A stretch of 64,000 nt of DNA from Natrialba swarupiae. GTDB lineage: Archaea > Halobacteriota > Halobacteria > Halobacteriales > Natrialbaceae. The stretch is taken from the NCBI RefSeq assembly GCF_008245225.1, contig NZ_VTAW01000012.1:56357-120356 (forward strand), given 5' to 3'. The notes under the pieces were generated by a model. It did not search any database, had not been told where the DNA came from, and was given only the letters and a program-made list of their open reading frames with translations. Below are positions 53,852 through 62,126 of this stretch, in pieces (positions within the stretch are counted from its first letter, which is position 1; each line of letters starts with the position of its first letter). The position numbers and the translations under genes are program-made.

Positions 53852-54781
53852 ATGAAGGTCTCCGTGGTTATCTGTACGTACGCGATGGACCGCTACGACG
53901 TCTTTTCCGACTGCGTCGATAGCGTTCTCGCACAGACCTACGATCCGCTCGAGGTCGTCGTACTCGTCGACGGCAACGATGCCGTTTTCGATCGGGTCCG
54001 TGACGACTACGGGGACCTCGACGACATCGTTCTCCACTGCAACGAGGAAAACCAGGGAATCTCCTACAGCAGGACGAGAGGTGCCGAACTGGCCACCGGC
54101 GACGTCGTCGCGTTTATCGACGACGACGGCATCGCCGAGCCCGACTGGATCGCGGAACTCGCCCGGGTGTACCGCGAAACCGACGCGATTGCGGTTGGGG
54201 GCCACGCGAAACCCGACTGGATCACCGACAAACCGGATTTCTTCCCCGAGGAGTTCTACTGGCTCGTCGGCTGTGACGAACGCGGCATGGGCGAACACAT
54301 GGACGAACTTCGGAACACGTACGGCTCGAACATCTCCTTTCGACGCGACGTCTTCTTGAACGTCGGCGGCTACGACGAGAACACCGGACGGAAAGGCGAC
54401 CGTCACATCCAGGCCCACGAAGCTCCCGTCTGTATCCGAATGGCGAACGCGTACGGCAAAGGGGTGATCTACAACCGAAACGCCGTCGTCAACCATCAGC
54501 TGTTCGACTATCGTGGCGACTTCCGCTGGCTCGTCGGCCGATCGTTCTGGCAAGGCTACTCCAAACGCATCATGGACGTCCTCTTGCCCGAAGCCGCCGG
54601 CGACAAGAACGAATATTTGAAACAGCTCATGCTCGAGTTCGTCCCGGAACGACTGTGGGACCTCGGACGGGAGCCCGCACTATCGAAGGCGAAACAGCTC
54701 GTCGCGATCTTCGTCTTCACAGCGGCAGTCGGATTCGGCTATCTGTACGGGTTGCTCGAGGTCGACCGATCGGAGCTATAG
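53852..54781 (+). CDS. aglG: Glycosyltransferase family 2, AglG-like
   Basis: 309 residues. GT-A fold: KVSVVICTYAMDRYDVFSDC at the start, DXD region VVAFIDDDGIAEPDWI, acceptor region SNISFRRDVFLNVGGYDE. A hydrophobic stretch near the C-terminus (AIFVFTAAVGFGYLYGLLE) may anchor it. Size, motifs and position next to aglB match Haloferax AglG, which adds a hexuronic acid to the dolichol-phosphate-linked glycan. The TAG stop lies within the first bases of a palindromic element. Confidence 0.88.
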   Translation: MKVSVVICTYAMDRYDVFSDCVDSVLAQTYDPLEVVVLVDGNDAVFDRVRDDYGDLDDIVLHCNEENQGISYSRTRGAELATGDVVAFIDDDGIAEPDWIAELARVYRETDAIAVGGHAKPDWITDKPDFFPEEFYWLVGCDERGMGEHMDELRNTYGSNISFRRDVFLNVGGYDENTGRKGDRHIQAHEAPVCIRMANAYGKGVIYNRNAVVNHQLFDYRGDFRWLVGRSFWQGYSKRIMDVLLPEAAGDKNEYLKQLMLEFVPERLWDLGREPALSKAKQLVAIFVFTAAVGFGYLYGLLEVDRSEL

Positions 54782-54861
54782 TAGCCACTGAAAGTCAATG
54801 CACACCGGATCGCCAGACGGATCGGCGATTGGTGTGTGAACTGTTTCAGTTGTTACTATAA
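54776..54861. repeat. Palindromic element family 2, copy 2
   Basis: Begins CTATAGTAGCCACTGAAAG; the reverse complement of the right end is TATAGTAACAACTGAAACAG. Centre GATCGCCAGACGGATCGGCG forms the hairpin. The first TAG is the stop codon of the AglG-like gene. Confidence 0.8.
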
Positions 54862-55214
54862 CCGCCGATCGAAACGCGGCGACCGAGACGTGACGATTTG
54901 GTTCGGCGTTACGGGTGTCGATCTGTGCAACGCGACAACGGAACGGTAATTGAGACTCTCGTCGCCGTCCGAAAGAGCCAGGAGCTGACGGTTTACTCTG
55001 TACCGTAGTCTCGAGTCTGGACACAACGAGCTTCTACGACGACTCTCGTATCTCTGTGAGTCTCCGAGAACGTATTAGTTGGGAGTGCGACGGTTGCTGC
55101 AGCCGTTCGGTTCTTGCTCGAACGATCGCTGGTCAGCTGCGACACCGTTCGTGGATGATACGTTTCGACTCGAAACCCGTGACGTTTTTTGAGCGTGGAT
55201 GCAACTATGCGACG
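54782..55214. other. Intergenic region between aglG-like gene and epimerase
   Basis: 433 bases. The first 80 are the family 2 element. The rest holds no supported gene; a frame open upstream of the epimerase ATG (from 55056) is not family-like. Confidence 0.6.
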
Positions 55215-56201
55215 ATGCAGATTCTCGTCACTGGTGGCGCAGGGTTTATCGGGGGTCACCTCGCGGAACAATTCGTCTCTGACGGCCACGACGTCGTCGT
55301 TCTCGACACCCTCGAACCGTTCTACGATGTCGGTCTCAAGCAACGAAATATCGAAGCCGGTGAAACGGCGGCGAAGAACGGAACCGGCCAATACAATTTC
55401 GTCGAGGGAAGCGTCACTGACAGCGATCTCGTTACGGATCTCGTCTCCGAAACCGACTGTATCTTCCATCAGGCTGCCCAGGCGGGCGTCCGAACGAGCG
55501 TCGAGAACCCGGGGAAGACGACGCGTATCAACATCGATGGAACGTTCACGGTGCTCGAGGCCGCCCGAAAGGCTGGTGTGAGACGGTTCGTCAACGCCAG
55601 CTCGTCTTCGGTGTACGGCAAACCCGAGTATCTCCCTTACGACGAAGACCACCCGACTACGCCCATAAGTCCGTACGGTGCATCCAAGGTCGCTGCCGAA
55701 CACTATGCGCGGGTCTACAACGAAGTATACGGTCTACCAACGGTTTCGTTGCGGTATTTCACCGTCTACGGTCCCCGAATGCGTCCGAACATGGCTTTCA
55801 CCAACTTCGTCTCGCGATGTCTTCACGGTGAGTCTCCTGTTATCTTCGGTGACGGCACACAGACGCGTGATTTCACCTACGTCAACGATATCGTCGATGC
55901 GAACCGTCGATTGCTCGAGACGAGCGTCGCCGATGGGGAAGTGCTGAACATCGGTTCGGGAGAGCGAATCACGATTACCGAACTTGCGACCGTCATCCGT
56001 GACGAGATCGACCCGGAGATCGACATCGTCTACGACGACCCTCGAGAAGGGGATGCCGAACACACCCACTCGGACGTCTCGAAAGCCCGCAAGTTACTCG
56101 GTTACGAACCAAGCGTTTCGATCGAAGCCGGCGCGAAGCAGTTCGTCGAGTGGTACCGACGGAACAAAGATTGGTACGACCCGCTGGTTCGAAACTCGTG
56201 A
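55215..56201 (+). CDS. NAD-dependent sugar-nucleotide epimerase/dehydratase
   Basis: 328 residues from ATG 55215 (MQILVTGGAGFIGGHLAEQF). Extended SDR: glycine motif GGAGFIGG, Ser region ASSSSVYGKPEYLPYDED and the catalytic YGASK (ISPYGASKVAAEHYA). Substrate-domain segments RPNMAFTNFVSRCLHGE and IFGDGTQTRDFTYVNDIVDA indicate a UDP/GDP-sugar 4-epimerase or 4,6-dehydratase. It supplies an activated sugar for the glycosylation genes around it. The nucleotidyltransferase gene converges 6 bases after it. Confidence 0.92.
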   Translation: MQILVTGGAGFIGGHLAEQFVSDGHDVVVLDTLEPFYDVGLKQRNIEAGETAAKNGTGQYNFVEGSVTDSDLVTDLVSETDCIFHQAAQAGVRTSVENPGKTTRINIDGTFTVLEAARKAGVRRFVNASSSSVYGKPEYLPYDEDHPTTPISPYGASKVAAEHYARVYNEVYGLPTVSLRYFTVYGPRMRPNMAFTNFVSRCLHGESPVIFGDGTQTRDFTYVNDIVDANRRLLETSVADGEVLNIGSGERITITELATVIRDEIDPEIDIVYDDPREGDAEHTHSDVSKARKLLGYEPSVSIEAGAKQFVEWYRRNKDWYDPLVRNS

Positions 56202-56207
56202 ACGAAC

Positions 56208-56915
56208 CTACCTGTGTAACTCCCGCGTAGCGGTTTCGAGATCGGCGGGCGTGTTTACGTTCACCCGCCATTCGTCCAGTTCGATGGCTCGAATAACTGC
56301 GCCCTGTCGTCGGAGTCGGTTGATCGCATCCGCCAGTTCGTACTCGCCGCGATCCGACGGAGAGATAGCACTACAGTGGCGAAACGTCGACTCGGGAAGT
56401 GTATAGACGCCTGTCGTGACGAGCGACGAATCCGGTTCGTCTGGTTTTTCTTCGATCCGGACCACCGTACCATCGTCGTCGGTGACGACGACACCCGTCG
56501 TGCGTGCAACCGCAGGCGGTGCCTCTTCGACGAGAATGGTCGCGTCTACATCGGAACGACGGTGCGTTCGAACGAGAGACTCGAGCGAGAACTCGAAGAC
56601 GTTGTCTCCGTTCAAGACGAGAAAGTCCCCGTCAACGACGTCTTCGGCCTGTTCGACCGCGTGAGCCAGTCCGAGCCGGTCTCGCTGTTCGACGTACTGA
56701 ATCGGCGTCCCGTCGTACGCCTCCCCGTAGTACTCGACGATCCGTTGTCCACGATATCCGACGACGACGATCGACTCGACGCTGACCTCGACGAGTCGAT
56801 CGAAACAGTACGTGAGAATGGGTTCTCCATCGATCTCGACCATCCCCTTCGGTCGCGAATCGGTCAACGGACGAAGCCGGCTTCCCCTCCCGGCAGCAGG
56901 GACGACAGCGAACAT
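56208..56915 (-). CDS. aglF: Sugar-1-phosphate nucleotidyltransferase, AglF-like
   Basis: 235 residues. Starts MFAVVPAAGRGSRLRPLTDS with the nucleotide-binding GxGxRLRPLT and catalytic Lys in RPKGMVEI, then LVLNGDNVFEF (Mg-binding Asp) and VVRIEEKPDEPDS. Homologue of Haloferax AglF (glucose-1-phosphate uridylyltransferase). It provides UDP- or dTDP-sugars for the nearby transferases. Exact sugar unknown. Confidence 0.88.
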   Translation of the reverse strand: MFAVVPAAGRGSRLRPLTDSRPKGMVEIDGEPILTYCFDRLVEVSVESIVVVGYRGQRIVEYYGEAYDGTPIQYVEQRDRLGLAHAVEQAEDVVDGDFLVLNGDNVFEFSLESLVRTHRRSDVDATILVEEAPPAVARTTGVVVTDDDGTVVRIEEKPDEPDSSLVTTGVYTLPESTFRHCSAISPSDRGEYELADAINRLRRQGAVIRAIELDEWRVNVNTPADLETATRELHR

Positions 56916-57083
56916 ACTATCAGCCGATGATTATCGGATTACCGTCCTCGGGGACGAAAACGATACCGAAACCGCTCGACGAAGCGTGTACGGTTTCTCG
57001 ACCCCATCTCTGCTGACTGACTCGAGACGCAAAGAACACATATATATCCCGACCGAAGAAACCGTTCGACCACAGAATACGCC

Positions 57084-58037
57084 ATGGTAGACGTGGAGGG
57101 TCCGCAGGTACTACACCTGACTCCGTCGAGAGAGGTGTTCTTCGATCAACAGATCGAGACGCTCGAGGAGAAAGGGGTCGACTGTACGGTCTGTGTCGTT
57201 CCCGGTGCCGACCAGATCGACGGAGACATGGGGCGAGACCGCGGCGTGTCGGAGTATCTCCGGTTTCTCCCTCGAGTTCGCCGGGAGCTACGCAACGGCG
57301 ACTACGATCTGATTCACGCGAACTACGGTCTAACGGCGCCCTACGCGATCACCCAGTTACGACGTCCTATCGTCTTGACGCTGTGGGGATCGGACGTCGT
57401 CGGGTTCGACGGTCTCGTGACGAGAGCCTGCGCGTGGCGGGCCGACGCAGTGACCGTCCGAAGCGAGGAAATGCGAGAGTTACTGGGGCGGGACGATGCC
57501 CACATCGTCCCGAGTGGCGTGGATCTCGAGCGATTTCGGCCGATCGATCGAATACGAGCACGGGAGCGTGTCGGATGGGATCGGGAGACCTACCACGTGC
57601 TGTTCCCGTACTCGCCGAGTTACGAGCGGAAAAACTACCCGCTGGCGAAACGCGTCGTAGAGCGTACAGAGGCGGAGCTAGGTGAGGAAATCACGTTGCA
57701 GACGATCTCCGGTGTGTCACACGAGGACGTCCCGTACTACGTAAACGCTGCGAACGTACTATTGCTGACGTCCGACCACGAAGGATCGCCAAACACCGTC
57801 AAAGAGGCCATGGCATGCAACGTCCCCGTCGTCTCGACCGACGTCGGAGACGTTCGAGAGCGCCTCGACGGCGTGTCACACGGTGGTGTCGGAGCGAACG
57901 AAGACGAACTCGTCGACTGCCTCCGAAACGCTCTCGAATCGACCGACCCAACGAACGGACGAGACCTCGTTCGTGAAGTAAGCTGGGACCGTATCGGTGA
58001 CCGTCTCCTCGATTTGTACGACGACCAGATCGACTAA
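57084..58037 (+). CDS. Glycosyltransferase, GT4/GT-B type
   Basis: 317 residues, rather short for GT4. N-terminal domain: LIHANYGLTAPYAITQL, LTLWGSDVVGFDG. C-terminal donor-binding part: LTSDHEGSPNTVKEAMACNV, the EX7E motif, then VSTDVGDVRERLDG. Inverting or retaining chemistry cannot be told. ATATATAT lies some 40 bases before the start. First gene of a plus-strand run into the GT2 and GRDG genes. Confidence 0.9.
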   Translation: MVDVEGPQVLHLTPSREVFFDQQIETLEEKGVDCTVCVVPGADQIDGDMGRDRGVSEYLRFLPRVRRELRNGDYDLIHANYGLTAPYAITQLRRPIVLTLWGSDVVGFDGLVTRACAWRADAVTVRSEEMRELLGRDDAHIVPSGVDLERFRPIDRIRARERVGWDRETYHVLFPYSPSYERKNYPLAKRVVERTEAELGEEITLQTISGVSHEDVPYYVNAANVLLLTSDHEGSPNTVKEAMACNVPVVSTDVGDVRERLDGVSHGGVGANEDELVDCLRNALESTDPTNGRDLVREVSWDRIGDRLLDLYDDQID

Positions 58038-58038
58038 T

Positions 58039-58128
58039 ATGGTGGACATACGATCCCTCCTTCCCCGACAGACGATCCTCGAATCGAGTACACCGAGTGA
58101 CAAATCAGTTCATTTCCAACCCGTTTGA
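58039..58128 (+). CDS. 29-residue ORF between two glycosyltransferase genes
   Basis: MVDIRSLLPRQTILESSTPS..., beginning one base after the GT4 stop and ending 8 bases before the GT2 ATG at 58137. May link translation of the two genes, or be chance. Confidence 0.3.
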   Translation: MVDIRSLLPRQTILESSTPSDKSVHFQPV

Positions 58129-58136
58129 GACACATA

Positions 58137-59051
58137 ATGGCCGAAATCAGTGTAATAATACCTTCCTATAACTCTGCGTCGTTACTCCCTCGAGCGATCG
58201 ATAGCGTCTTGAACCAAACGTACGACGACTTCGAACTGATCGTCGTCGACGATGCGTCCGATGATCATACTGAGCAAGTCGTCTCGGCCTACGACGACGA
58301 CAGAATTGAGTACATCAAACACGACGTAAACAGGGGAGGATCTGCGGCACGGAACACCGGAATCCGACGTTCGAACGGCAAATACATCGCATTTCTGGAC
58401 GCCGACGACGAGTGGCTTCCCGAGAAACTCGAGCGGCAATTGGACGAGTTAGAATCACGTCCAGACGAGTACGTCGCTGTTCACTGCGATCGGACGTACG
58501 AAACGACCTGGTCCGAGAAACTCAGGGATCGACTCTCCGTCGTCGTCGGGACGAGAAAAAAAGGCGTCTCGAAAGAGGGTGGTGAAGAACTGATACAAGA
58601 AATCCTGCTGATGAATCTGAGCACCGGTGCGTCCACCCTTTTCGTAAAGGGGGAAACCGTCGAGAACATCGGCGGGTTCGACGCCGACTTCCCTCGTCAT
58701 CAGGATTGGGAGTTTCTCATTCGAATCCTTCAGGAGGGCAAGTTAGCCCATGTCGAGGACGAACTGGTGATCAAACACCACACAGGTGAACCCGATCCCG
58801 ACGTGTTCGTTGAGGGGAAGGATAAGCTCCTCTCGGTGTTTTCGGAAGAGATCTCGGAGCTCGAATCGAGAGGATACGAGATAACACACGTTCAACAGCA
58901 CCACCTCGCGAAAATGTACGTCGAATCCGGACAAATCGGGAAAGGACTCACTCGAATCGAATGGTCCACTCTCGAGCTACCGGAGGTACTTGGCGTATTC
59001 TGGTCCATCTCCGTCGGAATTCGGACGCGATTGACGGGGTTCTTCTCGTGA
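58137..59051 (+). CDS. Glycosyltransferase family 2
   Basis: 304 residues from ATG 58137 (MAEISVIIPSYNSASLLPRA). GT-A features: IVVDDASDDHTEQVV, GGSAARNTGIRRSNGKYI and DXD FLDADDEWLPEKLE, then the acceptor part FPRHQDWEFLIRILQEGKL. Probably extends the lipid-linked glycan. It precedes the GRDG gene pair. Confidence 0.92.
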   Translation: MAEISVIIPSYNSASLLPRAIDSVLNQTYDDFELIVVDDASDDHTEQVVSAYDDDRIEYIKHDVNRGGSAARNTGIRRSNGKYIAFLDADDEWLPEKLERQLDELESRPDEYVAVHCDRTYETTWSEKLRDRLSVVVGTRKKGVSKEGGEELIQEILLMNLSTGASTLFVKGETVENIGGFDADFPRHQDWEFLIRILQEGKLAHVEDELVIKHHTGEPDPDVFVEGKDKLLSVFSEEISELESRGYEITHVQQHHLAKMYVESGQIGKGLTRIEWSTLELPEVLGVFWSISVGIRTRLTGFFS

Positions 59052-59059
59052 ACCGGAAT

Positions 59060-59095
59060 TCGTATGTGAGCTGTTCGCCAGTATCTCATACGAAC
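59060..59095. repeat. Palindrome between GT2 and the first GRDG gene
   Basis: TTCGTATGTGA and TCTCATACGAA (10 of 11 paired) with a 14-base loop. It may be a decayed family 1 element or a transcript hairpin. Confidence 0.5.
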
Positions 59096-59122
59096 AGTAG
59101 TTTGCGACTCGAGTACACGACT

Positions 59123-59152
59123 ATGTATCGGGAGGGTCTGAACCGACTATGA
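59123..59152 (+). CDS. 9-residue ORF overlapping the first GRDG gene by ATGA
   Basis: MYREGLNRL; its TGA overlaps the ATG at 59149. It contains GGGAGGGT, which could also act as Shine-Dalgarno for the main start. Confidence 0.25.
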   Translation: MYREGLNRL

Positions 59153-59865
59153 GCGACGAGATTCGAGAGCGAGAACGTTCCTGGTTCGATCGAATTCGAA
59201 TCTTCGTGATGGGCGAACTCGAAAAACGCCACTGGTACAACAGGCTGGAGAACAAACACATTGCAGTTACGAACAACTCGATTGACATCGACTTACTGAA
59301 GGTCGTTCGTGTCGACCCGGACGAAATCAAGTTTGTCGCAGGTACAATTACGCCCGGCGGGCCCGACTCGTATCACCTCGAGTACCTCGAACGCCCAGCC
59401 CCGTTCGGTCGGGAGAGTATCGGTGCAGTCCGGGGTGGTGACTGGGATCGAACCGGCGTTCGCTTCGATTCCCTGTCGGAGTTCACGGCTATCGAGTCCC
59501 ACTTCGAAGCGGGAGTTCCCTGGAGCGATACGGAACTGTACAAACGCCACGAAGAAAGCATCGATGACGGATACTCGTCGTACGGTGTGCGGTCTATCGA
59601 GGGTCTAGACCACAAATTCGAACAGCTGGACGAATTATTCCACAGCGTCTCTAAACACGGCTTACGATCCCAACAAGAACTCGGGAAAAGCTGTCTCGCC
59701 GAGGTCGGAATCGCACTCGGCCGAGACGGACGTCCGCTGTTCTTTGGTGAAGGGCGACACCGGCTGAGTATCGCAAAAGTTCTCGGACTCGAATCAGTTC
59801 CCGTCCTGATTCATCTTCGCCATCGAAACCTGCTGTACGGATCCTGTGCGCTCGAGAACAGATAA
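59149..59865 (+). CDS. GRDG...GRHR protein, possible ParB/sulfiredoxin-like fold (first copy)
   Basis: 238 residues. No family name I can give with confidence. The C-terminal 60 residues read VGIALGRDGRPLFFGEGRHR, then LSIAKVLGLESVPVLIHLRH. This strand-loop-GRHR-helix-IPV arrangement resembles the ParB/sulfiredoxin box (G-x-HR-x-x-AA-x-x-LG-x-x-x-IPV), a fold also used by free-serine kinase SerK. The N-terminal part contains VVRVDPDEIKFVAG. Not membrane-bound. Paralogous to the next gene and to the pseudogene at 63.3-63.9 kb. Confidence 0.75.
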   Translation: MSDEIRERERSWFDRIRIFVMGELEKRHWYNRLENKHIAVTNNSIDIDLLKVVRVDPDEIKFVAGTITPGGPDSYHLEYLERPAPFGRESIGAVRGGDWDRTGVRFDSLSEFTAIESHFEAGVPWSDTELYKRHEESIDDGYSSYGVRSIEGLDHKFEQLDELFHSVSKHGLRSQQELGKSCLAEVGIALGRDGRPLFFGEGRHRLSIAKVLGLESVPVLIHLRHRNLLYGSCALENR

Positions 59866-59883
59866 TACCGTACTATTCGATGT

Positions 59884-60666
59884 ATGTTCCTCAAACCAAA
59901 CTCGTCCATTTCGAACGAACTCCGAAAACGAATCGATTCGTATCCGGTACTCCAACGGAGCGTTACGGCGGTTTACCCGAGATACGTCGCGACCTATGCG
60001 AAAACGATAACGTGGCTCCGGTTCGGCCGACGGTATCGAGCACCTATAGATCCGTTCGAACTCATTTGGATAGATCCCGACGATGTCGTCGGTAAACAAC
60101 AACAAATGGATCGATTCCGATACGGGGATCCTGTGTCAGAAGTACTTGATGGAGATTGGGATCGACAGTTCATCTCGTTCGACGACTGGAAGACGTACAA
60201 CGCGTTTGACAGACGCTTCTCGGACGGCTACAAGTGGGCCGAAACGGCATTTTATGCACAAAAAATGGCGGCCATCGAGGCTGGAGAGGCGAAATGGGGT
60301 TGTACGTCCGTCGACGATTTCGAACAACGGCTGCATTCCATCGATCAACTGTACGAGAACATTCGATCACACGGGTACAAAACCCAACGGCAGCTTCAAA
60401 AAAATCGTGATGACGACCCTATTCGACGTAGCATTCACGACTATTGGCCACCAGAATTAACCGAAATAACAATCAACGTTGGACGCGATGGGCAACTGTT
60501 ATTACATGACGGACGTCACCGTTTCATTATTGCTTCACTTCTCGGACTCGAGTCGATCCCTGCTCGAGTGAAAGCGAGACACGATAACTGGCAACAGCGA
60601 CGTGACACAGTATTCGCCGAGCCTTCAAATTCGACTGATCGATATCGTCATCCGGATTTACCATGA
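59884..60666 (+). CDS. GRDG...GRHR protein (second copy)
   Basis: 260 residues. Shares with the first copy ELIWIDPDDV, the helical SIDQLYENIRSHGYKTQRQL and the core INVGRDGQLLLHDGRHRFII followed by SLLGLESIPARVKARHDNWQ. The basic N-terminus (YAKTITWLRFGRRYRAPI) is longer and may touch the membrane. 18 bases after the first copy, so cotranscribed. Function unknown; location among glycosyltransferases suggests a glycan-modifying or sugar-activating step. Confidence 0.75.
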   Translation: MFLKPNSSISNELRKRIDSYPVLQRSVTAVYPRYVATYAKTITWLRFGRRYRAPIDPFELIWIDPDDVVGKQQQMDRFRYGDPVSEVLDGDWDRQFISFDDWKTYNAFDRRFSDGYKWAETAFYAQKMAAIEAGEAKWGCTSVDDFEQRLHSIDQLYENIRSHGYKTQRQLQKNRDDDPIRRSIHDYWPPELTEITINVGRDGQLLLHDGRHRFIIASLLGLESIPARVKARHDNWQQRRDTVFAEPSNSTDRYRHPDLP

Positions 60667-61095
60667 TAACCCCAACACCTATACATTATCAATAAACTTA
60701 TTTCGAATGACAAACCACTGCAGCCTGCTGACTCGCCGTGGGTGCCAGACTTGTTTTTAATTCAGAAATATTCCATCCATGTCAGTCTGACCATCCTATA
60801 GCATTCGTATTTTCTAGGTGAATACCGCCACTGGCCTCTACTACGGCATCTGGTCGTCATGACTCATTACAGCATAGGTAAAATATTGACTGATCGTGGC
60901 TGATTTTCAGCTCGGCATACCAAAACAATATCAGGTGGTCTTTTCGGAGGTCGATGTTGGGATGTCGTTCTGAAAGTTTCCAGCGAGTACCAATTCCTCA
61001 ACGGAGTATTTTTAAACCATTAACTATATTCCCCAATTATGTTTGGACAATATGATATCTCGAGTCTTTGGAAAGGGATTTAAAACCCTCATCTA
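60667..61095. other. AT-rich intergenic region, no recognised gene
   Basis: 429 bases, clearly AT-richer than the flanking glycosyltransferase genes. Short fragments on the minus strand near 60940-61000 (frame reading EYSVEELVLAGNFQNDIPTS) may be a degraded gene. GGGATTTAAAACCC at 61077-61090 is a short palindrome just before the next ATG. Confidence 0.5.
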
Positions 61096-62001
61096 ATGAG
61101 AACGGAGATATGCAAAATCGTAGATGATAAAATATACTCGAAGTATAATAGATTCAAATTTGATAGGGAATTTGGGGAAGGCATCGATGCAATAACCAAA
61201 GATTGGGATAATCTGATCATATTAGACGCTTGCCGTTATGACTACTTTGCAGAACAGATCGATATTGACGGTTCCCTAGAACAGGTCATTTCGAAAGGAG
61301 GGCGCAGTTGGGAGTTTATGGAAGCAAATTTCGTTGGAAGGGAACTTCATGATACTGTCTATGTCACTGCAAATCTCCATGTTGAAAAGTTGGATGATGA
61401 CGTTTTTTACACTGTTGAAACAGTTCCGGCTTCGAAACGGAATCCAGAACACGTGGTCAAGGCAGCAAAGGAGGCTCACAAGAAGTATCCGGACAAACGG
61501 CTGATCGTTCATTTTATGCAACCACATCGACCGTATTTAGGTCCGACAGCTGACAAGGCTAGAGATCAGCTTAATGATAATTTCTTACGATATACAGCGG
61601 GTGTTCAAGAGGGAGCAAAACATACGAAGCCGAAAATTGATTTCTCTGCATTTAGATACGGTGAACTACCGATAGAATGGCTATACGAATTGTATGAAGA
61701 GAATTTAGATATTGCTCTTGACCATACGTATGAACTTTTAGAATTTATCGACGGGAAATCAGTCATCACGGCAGATCACGGCGAACTTCTCGGAGAACGG
61801 AAAGGGATATTCGGCCAACGGAAATTTGGTCATCCTGGGAACATAAAGACACCAGAGGCGTATATCGTCCCGTGGTTCACTATCAAAAGTAAGCAAAGGC
61901 GCGAGATCCTCGCCGACGAACCGATCGGTTGGGATCGACTAGACGATGAAGTCGTGAAAAATCGGCTACGAGAGCTGGGTTACCTCGAGCCAGGGATCTA
62001 G
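61096..62001 (+). CDS. Alkaline-phosphatase-superfamily (sulfatase-like) protein of surface-glycan loci
   Basis: 301 residues. WDNLIILDACRYDYFAEQI carries the first metal Asp, VHFMQPHRPYLGP the central metal part and SVITADHGELLGERKG the second Asp-His pair. This is the short sulfatase/phosphoglycerol-transferase-like branch seen in haloarchaeal glycosylation clusters. The nucleophile is not certain: DACRYD has Cys where sulfatases have C/S, but no C-x-P-x-R. Codon use is AT-rich compared with the rest of the window, indicating recent acquisition. Confidence 0.82.
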   Translation: MRTEICKIVDDKIYSKYNRFKFDREFGEGIDAITKDWDNLIILDACRYDYFAEQIDIDGSLEQVISKGGRSWEFMEANFVGRELHDTVYVTANLHVEKLDDDVFYTVETVPASKRNPEHVVKAAKEAHKKYPDKRLIVHFMQPHRPYLGPTADKARDQLNDNFLRYTAGVQEGAKHTKPKIDFSAFRYGELPIEWLYELYEENLDIALDHTYELLEFIDGKSVITADHGELLGERKGIFGQRKFGHPGNIKTPEAYIVPWFTIKSKQRREILADEPIGWDRLDDEVVKNRLRELGYLEPGI

Positions 62002-62126
62002 GGGTCGATCGCGTAAAACTTCTGTGGGCTCAGTTATTCTGCCTTTTTGACCAATCGCATTTTACAGCCTGAGATGAGGCACGATCGGAATCCGGGTTAT
62101 ATTGCACAGGTCAGAACTATTATCCG

